Below are positions 13,620 through 26,172 of a DNA stretch of 64,000 nucleotides, one piece after another. The notes under the pieces are model-generated. The model was not told where the DNA came from and did not search any database. It was given only the letters and a program-made list of their open reading frames with translations. The DNA is taken from contig CM029368.1 of the NCBI GenBank assembly GCA_017165825.1, forward strand, positions 27,494,697 through 27,558,696. Reading direction: 5' to 3'. Both the position numbers and the translations under genes were made by a program. Position 1 is the first letter of the stretch. Each line of letters starts with the position of its first letter. Origin of the DNA: Hepsetus odoe (taxonomy: Eukaryota; Chordata; Actinopteri; Characiformes; Hepsetidae).

Positions 13620-16600
13620 AGAGAGCAAGAACAGAGGAGTGGAGGGTGTTTTTGATGTGATTTGACTCCAGCGTGGTTATGATATTTAGCACAGTGGGAC
13701 TCAAACACGGGGACACTGTTATAACCTTTGAGCTGACGCACTACACGCTAAGATCTTTATTTATAAAGTGCGCCGACACCCTATCAATCACCCGATCTCT
13801 CCGTTACAAAAACAAGTAAATACCCATCCTTGAACGATTGAATCAACGGAAACAGATCTGAAATGACTAACGTAACAGTAAACTGTCCAAGGCTTCTTCA
13901 CCATGGAGGTCTAAACCAATCATCTACTCAGGCCGGTTGGATGTGGGGAGGTGCTGTCCAAGATCCTGAACATCATGAAGTCAGCCCAGCAGGAATGCAC
14001 GTGGCAGTCTTCCTTGTTTTGTTTTTCCTTTCCTTTTTTCACTCTCAGTTAAGTATCTTGCCTATTTAAGGTTTAAACCAAGCCGACAATCAGGTTCAGA
14101 ACGTCCAGAAGGACTTGTCCAGGACACTGGCAGCTTTAGGTAAGCTTCTGTGGTTAGGAGCAAAGTTATAGACTGCTGTTTACCTTGACCAGCTCAAAGG
14201 GAAATCGCTCATGGAATATACGGTTGATCCTGGCTCCACCGGACAGCTCCACGGTGTCCACCTGGTCCCCAGAGCCCTCGATACACTTTTCAAAGTCCAC
14301 GCCAAACTGCTGCACCATCCTGCCGACGACAGCATCACAGAAACATTCACAGTCCAACTCACTTCATGATATTCTCTCACTTATCACCGCAAAAACCACA
14401 GTGTCTTCACTGTTGGACAAACGAAAACTTTTAATAGTCAGATTATAAAATTTAGCTAGCAAATCCTGCTGGTATTTTATGGGAAGATTAAATATGACAA
14501 AACTCAGCTTTCTCCTAGATCGATACCTCAGCGTTATTAAAAGGGCTTCCTGGGAGTCATTTTAATAATCCTGAAGGCACATTACTATGACATTACCTGG
14601 AACATACTAAAATGCGACAAACTGAAAGTTCGGACTCAAAGATCTGCAAATACTTCCCTGTGGATTTACTGCAGACCGTCACATTACACACAAAGAGACT
14701 GACATTTTCTACACCAAAGCATTAAAGCTGTTTTTAAATCAATCAATCAATCAGGCGGAAAAGCTTTTTTTTTTTGCACCTTGTTGTTTTATCAGAAATC
14801 ATCCGGAACAGACTTGACCCTGCTTTTCCTGACTTGGGTTGTGAGGTTGCCAGAGACGATGCTAGCGTATAGTGCCCTGGATCGGGGTGTGTGTGTGTGT
14901 GTGTGGAAGTAGCATGTGGATGCAGTGCATTACGGAAACGCGGAGCACTCACTGCAACAAGGCTTTGGTTTTGCGTGTGGGGTCGTCAGGCCGGAAGTTT
15001 TTAAACTCCTCCACCTCCTTCTCCAGAGACAACAGCTGAGACTGCAGCTTACTGCGCAAACCCGGCAACGTGTCCCGAATGTGGTTAGTCAGTTGCTGCC
15101 AGATACAAGGAACGAGACGCGCATGAGAAAGAGGGATAAAAACATGGAAAGAACCAAGAAATAAAAGGGACAATGGAAAGAAAGGATGAAAGTGTGCAAG
15201 AGAATAGCGGGTTATTGATCGATCAGAGTAGAAAGAAAGATCACGATAAGCTGTAAAGTTTGAACTGAAGTCAACAGGTGAGATCAGAGGGTTGAGCGGA
15301 CCTGGTTGAGACTTTTCTGGAGGTGTGGCGTTCCCATTCGCTCGGCGATGTGTCTGTAAGCAGGATGCGACAGGAAGAACTTCCTCTCGGCAGCCAGGGC
15401 TGCTCGGATGTCCTTCCGGCCGTCGATGTCTTTCTGACTGCGGTTCACCACCCCGATGTAGCCTAGAGCAGAGAGACCCAATCAGCCAACACTAATGTTA
15501 ATACTAGTGCTTCTTGTACACGTGAGGACACTCGCCCCACCTCTGCGCAGGGGTAAGAGTTTGTTCTCCAGGATGTCTCGAGCATCTGTTCCCTCGTCCA
15601 TCAGGTCCAGCTTGGTTATCACACCGATGGTGCGCAGTCCTGCAAACAAGCGCAGAAGTGCAATTTCATGGCAACTGTGATCTTGTGCTGCTAAAATACC
15701 TTTAAACACCATCTGAGTGATGTGAAATGCAGTATTCATCACAATATTCGAGAGATTCTGATAAAATCACATGTAGAAAGTCTTCGCATCCCACTGTAAA
15801 CCCATGTGACTCACCAGTGAGAAATGAACTTTCATATATGAGCCCCTCGTTTCAGAACTTTTGGCCCAGAAAAGTTAAATTAACACTAGATTACACTACA
15901 CTCCAATCGATGGGGGGGGGGGGGGAGAGAGAGAGAATTCCCCTACCCTGTGGGTCCACCTCTTTGGCAATCTTCAGGGCATCCGAGTTTGCCAGATCAG
16001 TGTTGGCCGGTGTGACAGCCAGGATGAGGCAGCTCTCCTTGATGATGAACTGCAGAAGCATTTCTCTAATCTGGTGTTCGATGTCTTGGGGCTGGTCACC
16101 CACGGCAACCTTGGTCATCCCAGGCAGGTCAATGAGAGTCAGATTCAACACTGCCAGAGAGGAAGGCAGGGAGAGTGGGGAGAAAGATAGAATGAAAGTA
16201 AGAGTGATTAAAAAAAAACAAACAGTGAAGACAGTGATGAAGGGGAATGACAAAAGTGATAGAGTGAAAAAAGAGGAAAGGGGGTTAAAAAGGGGGACAT
16301 TTTCAAAAACATGCCGTTTTGCAGACCAACACATTTCAGAGTGTGCGTGTTTTACCATTAGGCGAGTACACTCTCAGGTTGATGGGAATGGGGGAGATGC
16401 CTTTATTAGAGCCGGTGATCCTGTCCGTCTCCGCCTCGATCTCCAGCCGAACCTCATCGAAGTCCACAAACTTCTTCCCCTTACAGTGTAGAAACTCTGC
16501 ATACTCTACACCCCAGAAAACAAAAAGACACCAGAGTCAGTGTTTCGAGGTGAAACACGTGAATAAAGGTGTTTATGTGAGCAGGGCAGAAGAACTGCAA

Positions 16601-16989
16601 CATAGCGGGACCTTCTCACCTGCTTTATTGTTGACTAGCTGCAGAATCAGGGGCCTCCGAGTGACGATGCCTGAACCACGAGGGAGGAAGTCCCTGCAGA
16701 GACAGAGGGTGAACGGGGGGTTAAATCAGTAGAAACTCATCTATTTTAGGGTTATTGGCCACATCATCAGTAAAATGAGGTCTGAATGCACACTGGGGGC
16801 AATTTAGCATCTCCGGTTGCCTCAGGGGACACGACTTTGGACCGTAGAGACGAAACCCACACAGAAAGGACTGGTTCGGCCCACCTGGATCGAACCCAGG
16901 ACCTCCTCACTGAGAGTCACTTCAGACACATTTCTTCAGTGAAGATCAACAGAGCATTGGTTGTAAATATAAAAATAAAAATAACAGTG

Positions 16990-17041
<52 letters not shown>

Positions 17042-19084
17042 AAAAGACAAGGGTGTAAAGAGGGAATGAGTGACAGTTACTCTGAAATGGTTCGTGATTA
17101 TCAGTGCTGATTTGATGTCCCAGCCTGTCACTTTATTCATGAGAAAGAGGAACAAATCGACATGGATTTTTTTTTTTAATCCCATCAGAGTGTGCTTTCC
17201 CATTAAAGTGTGCACACACACACACGCGTGCGTGTGAGCAGATGGTTTCCTGCCATTTGCATCAGTGAATTTTAAAGTGTGGTCCTCTGAGGCCAGAGTG
17301 TGGACTCGTGTGTCTCGCTGCAAGGCTTGCCAGAATCTTCGTCGGGCAGGCGAAGGTCTTTTTCTTTGGTTGTGATCCGAGCCGGGCCCATATCGTTAGC
17401 GGCCGCATCAGAATTTCAAACCTCCCCTCAGGGTCCGGCTGCTGCGTTCATCATCGCAAACATCACCCCACACGACGGCATGACCGCTCCACCGGTTACC
17501 AAACTAGCTCACGGACAGATCGGGTGGGACTCTGGGACGCTTAAGATCGGTTTTACATAAAACTCAGCCATAAAATCCTGTCCTTCAGTGAAGCTGAACT
17601 GAACCCTGTGGAAGACCAGCACCGGGAATAAATCGGGAAATCATTTTGTGGTATCCAATTAGGACTGCGCTATATAGACCCCTACCAGTAACATCACCCT
17701 CAGCGAGGAGGTTTATGAACACGCAGGTGGTCGGTTTGAAGGAGGAAGATGCAGAGGACTGAAAGAAGTGGAGACGGATGATCCGCTGTGACCCCTAAAC
17801 GGGAGCAGCCAAAAGAAGAAGACTAAGCCTTTGCACGCTTTATTAGCTAACTGGTGTTTATGGCCTAGACCACGTAATCGGAAGCTCGTGGGGTCGAGCC
17901 CCAGACAAGTCGGTCACCCAAAGGTACCCTTGAGCAAGCTACCACCCCATCACCGCTCCCCGGACTCTGGATATGGCTGCCCCCTGCTGCACAGTGTGTT
18001 TGGGTGAAAAGCAGAGGATGCATTTTGTTGTATATCACAATGACAAATAATCACTTTCACTTCACTTTCACACAGCAGCATGGTCCCGGAGGAAGGTTCT
18101 CTCGCTTCACTCTTTACTCTCTGTGGCTGAGATGACAAAACTAAACTACATGACTTGGATTAAACTACATGACTTGGATTAAAATGGCTGGAACTGTGTT
18201 AAAAAGCTGAAGCTTATGATAATTAAAGCCCAAATCCAACACATATGTTCATGTATCTCCTTGTTCAGCCTACAGTAGTTTAGCCCCGCCCACTCAGGCT
18301 GAAGTTTTAGGGGGTGTTTCAGGTCAGTGTTTCCTGTTCATTGATACGGAGCAGCCAATCACAAGAGACTGTTTAAATCTATCCGTCTTGGCAGTGCAGC
18401 CAAACCAGCAGCTTTACTTTCCAAGGATAAAACCAGGTTGGAAAATGGACGCCAGAATTAATTGAGTTTTTTGGGACAACATTGTAGATATTGGCTAAAA
18501 AAGAGGGACACGAATGAATGGCAGGTCCACTGTAAATGAGGACAAATGGGTGTTGTTCTGCTTTACCGCCAGCATGTTTAACCATGTCCTAATGTGTCCA
18601 TTAAATCAAACCCCAAAGTCTTTTACGGACAACTGAAGCGGAAGAGGAAGAGCAAAGTTGAGCCCAACCCAGCCGAGTCTCAGTCTTTCACAGGCTGTGT
18701 ATTCTTCCGAGCTGCTGCACCACATCTGGCCCTCATCAAACACCGACGTCGCTTTCCTGCCAGCCTGACCCACATTTCCCCGAGAGCATTCAACCCACAT
18801 AATGCAAAGAAACGCTCAAGACGGGGGGTTGCAGGCCACAATGATGAGAGAGGAGCTCTTCTACTGAAAAACCAAAAGGTGGGACAGCACAGCGAGGCTT
18901 GATCTTCACTGTTCATTCCAGTCCCGTGGAAGAAAACATCTGCTGACATTTGAGCTGGACGTGGATGGAGATGAAAAGCTAGTAGTGGGGATGTATTTAC
19001 AGAAAAGATCTGGATGACCGTTGATTGGTCATTAGCATCACAGCAAGAAACAGAAGAGGAAGAAATTTGATGGGCTGATGAACA

Positions 19085-19146
<62 letters not shown>

Positions 19147-19722
19147 AAACCTAGTTTGAAATGAATCTTCACTGCATTGTGTCATTTTTTTCTTCATCTC
19201 TGGGCCAACTTCTCAAACTTGAAAGAAAACACGTTTGTGCGAGCAACACGATACCAACGTTGACCCTATTCAAGATGCGTGCGAAGTGCTTCAGCGGTGT
19301 CTGCAAGAAAAGTGTTCTGATGTTTTATTTGGCCTACATGGAGGCCTGAAGGAAGGAAAAAGAAGGAAACAGCAGTAGGTCACAAAAAAGAGAAACTCCA
19401 TCCTCTCTCCTTCTATCTCTCCAATGAACACACGGACAGGGTAGTGGTATTTTCATGCTGCACGGACCCTCTGCGGACCTGCGTTGACACGTCACTCACC
19501 CGAATGCACACAGAGAAACACACATAAAAAAAAAAAAAGCAGCAGAGCACACAAGTGCAAAGGAAATGGGGCAGACTCTCCGCTCCTCACTCTCTCCATG
19601 CACACGTTTATTTCCAGGGGACAGGCGGATGGGCTTGTGTCCATTATTCATGGGCTGTAAATGATAGAGGAGACCGAGCAGATTGTGTATCATTTCATCT
19701 ATTATGCATGCACAAGAAAGAG

Positions 19723-19779
<57 letters not shown>

Positions 19780-22700
19780 CTGCTCTCATCCCGTTGTCTG
19801 TTCTGCTCAGCATGGGCTTCTCTCTAAAAAGAAACAACAAAACAGTGGACCTCCTCCTCGTTTATCTCTCTCATTACCCCACACCGCCATAGCAACCCTG
19901 ACGCAGCTCTATCCCGTTGCGGGCCGGGACGAATGTAGGTTACGTGCGCGGCTGCCTGAAGCGGCAGGGTTTTGAACTCACTTTGTCCTCTTCTACTAAT
20001 AATTCATGGCCTGCTCCATTCCACTTTCCACGGCAAGCTGTCGCAAAAAGGCACCAGGCGAGACGAGCCCGCTCGGCCGGGCCGTCAGCTTTAGCGTCTC
20101 CGGCAGCTCCGCCCTGCACCTGAACTGGCCTGCAAAGCACGACATGGTGAATGATACTCCCTCCCTGAGGATGATGACATCAGGCCTGTCCCGCGGGGCT
20201 GAGACGGAGGACGGCTGGACAGGAGAAGTCATGTGAGGAGCGGTTATCGATTAACAGGGCATGCGGAGATTACCGGAGGCTTTTATTCATCCTGACGCAG
20301 GCAGGACTAAAGATAAACCCTCATTTGTTTAACACTTACCTGCAGCCAGGGCGGCACCGCCCGAGACCAGGAAGGCCTGAGAAACACGGCTGCTGTGAAC
20401 ACCCTCACAATAAGGAACGGTCCACAGTGTAGTGCGAAAGTCCTCAGCCGTCCTTTCTTCCTTTTTATTTTGTCCACGAATCGTCTTGTTGGTGCAAATA
20501 TATGACTTGATGTCTTAAACTGCTTTCTATTTGGCATCGGGTCAATGAAATGAAAGAACGGGAACAAAATGTTCTGAAAATGAGACAAGAACTTTGTCCT
20601 TCAGGAAAGAAGGTACTGTACCTGCACAATTCTGGCCGCAAAATATGCAGAAATGAGGGGTTCGAGACTTTTGCACAGCATTTTAGCCAATCAGCCAAGA
20701 CTGGAGTGCAACCGTTTCCTCTTTAGCTCAGCACTGGAGCTGTGAGGCAAATTGTTCCTTAGACTACACTGCGTTCCAAATTATTATGCAAATGATATTT
20801 CTCTCTAATTTTCCTAAATAGTCGATGCAAGTGACAGTCAGCATCGTTTTCGAGTCATCAAGTGAAAGTCAAAGTGACTATCCTCGTCATTGTGAAACGC
20901 AGCACAGCTCGACACAACGAAACTCGACCGAGTGTATGGGTGACTTTCACCCATACACACACACACACACAGCAGAGGGCAGCTATTGAAAGTGCCCAGG
21001 GAGCAGTGACAGAGACGGTACCTTGCCCAGACTCATTGATCCAAAGAGCCCTGTGACACAATACCATCCATGAGTTTAATTGAAAAACAATGAGCACAGT
21101 GAGCACTGGGAGAGGATCGATGATCTCTTTTCCGATTGGCTGCCCTGAACTGAACCTTTATAGGCGCTCACACACTCCAACTGAATTTCCTGAAAAGGCA
21201 CAATGTGGCAGTACAACCCCAATCGCGGCATTTTGTTCGTACCGTTCGACCCCAGTCCAAGCATCAGTCGACTTCTTTCTGTAACCGTTTCATCATGCTT
21301 GTCGTGCCTCCTTCGCTCTTTGCTTTCAAAGAGCAGGAAAAGCAGGAAAGCCCGGTCCACTCGGACTCGGTCTGGTGCTCTGCCATTGTCTGCCGGTGTG
21401 GAGCAGCAACAGATGCGGGGCGGATTAATTAACTCGCTTCGATGTTTGCTGTGTGTGAGGGATGTTGTGCTTGCGCCGTGACCCACAGCTGCTTAAATGT
21501 AAGTTAGGAGGGGCTCCAGGGAGGCCTGGGTGCCGCGGCACCGTTCACCGTCCCGTCCGGGCCTGGTCGCCGTTGTCCTGCACATTCAGACACACACAGT
21601 TCGCCTCTCTTTCAATTTGCCTGCCCTTGTGCTCCCACCCATTCAATGCTCCAGTGCTGAGTCACAGCAGAATTTGATTAAAACCAGCCTGCCAAAGCAC
21701 GACAGCTCTTCCCGAGCAGCGGAGAGCGTTCCAGTAAGGCCGATCAGACCGGAGGCCTTTCCAGAAAAACACAAATTCAAAGAACAGTCCTCTCACGTTT
21801 CTGCCCATGTTCTGTCTCTCATGTTCAGAGCTCCAGCTGCTAGAGGTCTCCTGGCTCTGCTTCACTCAATGCACTTCACCTGATGTGTTAGTTTATAAAT
21901 GCAAAACATACGCATGCATCCAAACGTCTTAGTGATGCTCCTTTCAGAAGACTGACGCACATTTAGCTCAAGTCGGCTCTTTTTCCCTTTTTCTAAACCA
22001 TGTGTGTATTGTTTATTATATATACACACATACATTGAAATCTGTAGAAGCTCATTAATAGGTTTTTCTGTCAGAGAGAAAACCCAATGAAAGAGGCCAG
22101 TGTGATCGTCTCGCTCACACACACACGCACGCACTCTTCCTCATGCAGTCATCACAACTAGTACTCTGTTGCCGTGTGTGTGTGTGTCTGTGTGAGCGTC
22201 TGTGGGTGTGTTCATCCAGCCTGTGGACAGAATCACACACCACGTCACTGCACGGAAACAAAAGATGACATAACCGCTACGGACAAAAAACAACCAGCTA
22301 TTGACAAACGGCTGCTGAAACCTAACAGCCAAACCTGTGAGCTCCACCGAGCCGCTCAGACGATTGAGACCATGAGAGGAAGAAAGAACAAACTACACGT
22401 TTCTGAAGATTTTCTGTGCCATCGTGTTCTTCTATGGAGAGCACCAGATTCAGAGCTTCCAAACCTGCTGGCATTAAAAATAAAATAATACCAAAAAATC
22501 CATCTATTTTCTTTTCCCACTTCTTCTAACCAGGCTCTCGGGGGGGGGGGAGAGGTCGTGGAACGTGGAAGACCCTCACACTCCCAAAGATCAGCCAAAA
22601 CTATCCAGCATATCTTCAAACTGAACTTGACCCGGTGTACCGTTAGTGTTAGCAGTAACACGCACAGATTCTGAAACGGTGACGTTATTTGGCCTTTAAT

Positions 22701-25700
22701 TTCAGAAATGATGATGATCCGACAACGAGGCACATGTAGCAGTAGAACTGCGATATTGATTCTTTGCCTGAATCACGCAGCCTCTCGATTAGTGATCAGT
22801 TATTCGTATCGAAGTCCTGATAACCCGCCGTTCTTAGACTGCCTCTCGCGCTGGACGTTCATAATGACAGTGATCAGCTGCATCCCTGTGCAGTTATTCA
22901 GAGTAAAACGCAGAGGCTTTCAGATGAACCCCAGGGTCTTCTGGTATTTTTGAGATGGTGGTGATGATCACTGGGGCACGGAGAGATGAATCAGAGCGGC
23001 AGACTGAAGATGAATCGGGAAGAACGACGAGCAGCGACTACAGAGGGCTGTGCGTACAAAGGCCGCCCACGGAGTCAAAAATAATGAACCGCGGGCCCAA
23101 CTGTTCAGCCCGGCCATTTCGCCTCATCAGCGCCTCCGCCGCTGCCTAATCAATAACCCTCGCGGCGAGAATGAAAGGAGCGGCGCTGCAGCGCCAGAAC
23201 AAAAATACAACACCTGCATGTAAAAGTCATTAGCGGCATAAATCATTTATGACAAAAAGACTACGCGCGAGCGATCGGCTCTGAAACTCGAGCTGGAAAA
23301 TCCTGGATGCCCGCCGGGCGCTTCTTTCCACCCGGCAGCCGAGTGGAGATGCTGCAAGCTGATACTTTTCAGCTCAGAACTGGATTGGCAAAGTCACGTG
23401 ACGGGTTGAGATGATTAGTCGGTCGGGGTTTGACCGCCTGCCGCTCAGAACCTCCAAAGGGTTTCAAGTCCATTCTGTGCTTATCAGGAAGTTCTCTGAA
23501 AGGGAATTTGTATGCAAACCCGAGGCTGGTCGGACTAAACGGGAAGCGTAATGGAAGCTGACAGTCCGGGCAGGATTCTGACATTCCCCTCACAACAATT
23601 AAAATCCCGCTTTCCACAGAAGGTCCGCACCAAATCATTATTTATTGCAGCGGCGGCGGCAGCATGTTGCTGTTGTTCAGACGTTCGTTTTGATGGCTGA
23701 GTCCGAGCTGGAGTAATTCATCTCCACTAACAACAAAAAGAAATCATCTGTAGTGGTTTAATGAGGAGAGCGTTTCTCACAGTACAGACAGCAAACTGTC
23801 TGGAAAAAAGCACAAAGGAAGAAAGTGTCTTAAAAGCAATCCCAGTGTAAAACCGATAGTGAATGATGGTAAATCTAATCGGACGATAAACAGCCACACA
23901 GCGCTGCAATTAAAAAGGATCCAAGTTTCCATTCGCAGTGAATCCGATTCGTTTATTTCGCTGCAGTTTGAACGATGAAGACCGAATCCACGGGTCTCTG
24001 TAAAGCTCGCTTATGCAGCATAAACATTCTCCAACAGCACGCAACGCGAACCAATGTATTTTTAGTTTATAAAAAATCATGTATATGAAATAATTCAAGC
24101 GCTGCCTGGTGACTCGGGAGGAGAACCAGTCCTACAACATTTTAGGTTTAATGCTGTAAAATGTTTTTTTTTCCTCTTGAGAAGACACAGGCCAGTTTGA
24201 GAGCTTTTCGAAATATTTTTAAACTGCAGAGCGCCAAAGAAGTAACTTCCCAAGACGTGAAAAACCCCCCACATTTAATGCAAACGATTCATTTGACTAA
24301 ATTAAACAGACAGAGAGAGAGAGACACATTTTTGTCTATAAATGAACTGCACGATGCTGCACAACAGTACAATGTGCATTTACAGAACAATGAACCCTGA
24401 CCATCTGTAATCTTCAGAACCAGATCTCTGAAAAGCAGGAAGTTTAAAGCTCACACAGTGGAAACAGCAACTAGTTTGTGATTAGTAAAATTTAGTACAA
24501 TTAATAAAAACTGGACGTGCACTCAGTCATTCTGGATCTTCAGGGTCCTCCAGATGGGTCTCTTAAGTTGTAACCTCCTGAAAGTGGATCCCAAAACTCT
24601 GCCTGTGTCCCAAATTACACCATCACACTACACAGGGTTTAAAAGCACCATTACAACTGCATCCAGTCATGAAGTAAAAAGAAAAGGGGCTATTTGTGGA
24701 AAAGAAAATCTTTAAACTTCAGAAAATGTTTAGTGTCCCTTGTTTCCTTCCTGAAATCTGATCCGTTTGATGGAGAAGGAAGAATCAGCAGTGCCAGAGA
24801 AATATGAATACATTGTTTTTAAACAAACATCGCACTCTGAGAACTGCACTAAATCCAGTTATACTGGAATAATTCTGGTCTATTTGTAAAGAAACACACA
24901 CTCAAAAAAGAATAACGCAGTTAAATTCATCACAATATCAAGGTACTGCCCAGCCCACATCCAACACACCTCACGTGTAGAGCGTCGGCTTTATATTCTT
25001 TCTTGGTTCATTGTTTCTTTGCTCACCGTGGCTGAAATGTCTGGAGCTCAGGTATGTGTGCCGTTCATATTTGGGTTTTTAACAGGAATACTGTTGCAGC
25101 CATCTACGATCATCATCATCAATAACTATCACCTGCCTCAAGACAATGGATGGAGATATAACTGGCTGAAGAACCTGAAGAGGATCGAAAACACAAACCG
25201 GCGTGTTTCACTTTCATTTCATACTGCTGAAGGCAAGCTTGGGCAAAAATCATAGCAGGTCTTAATTCGGCGTGTGTGAGATGCAAAGAAGCTGGAAATG
25301 AAGAATTAGTGCTTTTAACAACAAGAAAAATCATTTTAAATATCGGAAACTGCATGAACACTCCAGACAGCCGGTGCAGGCTGCAGTACATTACCAAATA
25401 ACTGAATCAGGTGTGAACTGAAAGTGACTTTTGTCATTGTGAACCACAAAGAATCACTTCCTCTGCATTTAACCCCAAAACACACCCAGTAAAGCACCAT
25501 GCACCATGCTCAGCAACATCGTTGCAATCATTACATTTCTTTCCAAATTTGTTACCCCCCTAACTTTTTTGTTTGTTTGTTTTCATGCACTGACCGGGCC
25601 TGGGACGATAAACGAAAACAGAGCAATGTTTTTTTTTTTGCTTTGTCCTGTTCCTGTCGCTTGCTGTGGAAATGTTTTCACTTTAGGCAACAGACTCCCC

Positions 25701-26126
25701 AAAAAGTGCCTTTATTTCGGCTGAAATGTAGGTGCCTCCCTACGTGGACCCAACACAACCAAAGGGGGAAAAAAAATAGTAGAACTTAAGACGTGTGAAG
25801 TTGTTATTTTTGAAAGGCCTGTAACGACCGCCCCTCTTTGTGTGGATTCAGGGAGGAGCAGCAAAGTGGAAAGTTTCTTGGCATCAAAGCTCTCGCTGAG
25901 CTTGTACACAGTTACGACATGCTGCCCACATACAATCTGCATTAAGTCCAGATTAGAAAACATTACCCTGAAGCACTAATCACAGACTGAGGTGTACTTT
26001 CTAAAGGCAGTGCTGCAAAGCTGCACGAACTCCTCCAGCAGTGAAGGTCGTCTGCATAATGACACACGGGACACGGGTCTCCTGATATGAGCCCAGAACT
26101 GCGCCGGTGTCTGGGAATTGCTTTCA

Positions 26127-26172
<46 letters not shown>

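Noticed and set aside
13217..13741. A 174-codon minus-strand frame rich in SLSLSL
   Set aside because: It is translated GA/CT microsatellite around dnm2 exon 9, and not the exon's own frame.
15727..16491. A 254-codon plus-strand open frame
   Set aside because: It is the antisense shadow of dnm2 exons 3 and 4 and the intron between them.
19098..19142. Processed pseudogene suggested by a long poly(A) tract
   Set aside because: No gene-like body lies upstream of the tract, and it grows directly out of a CA repeat, so simple repeat expansion explains it.
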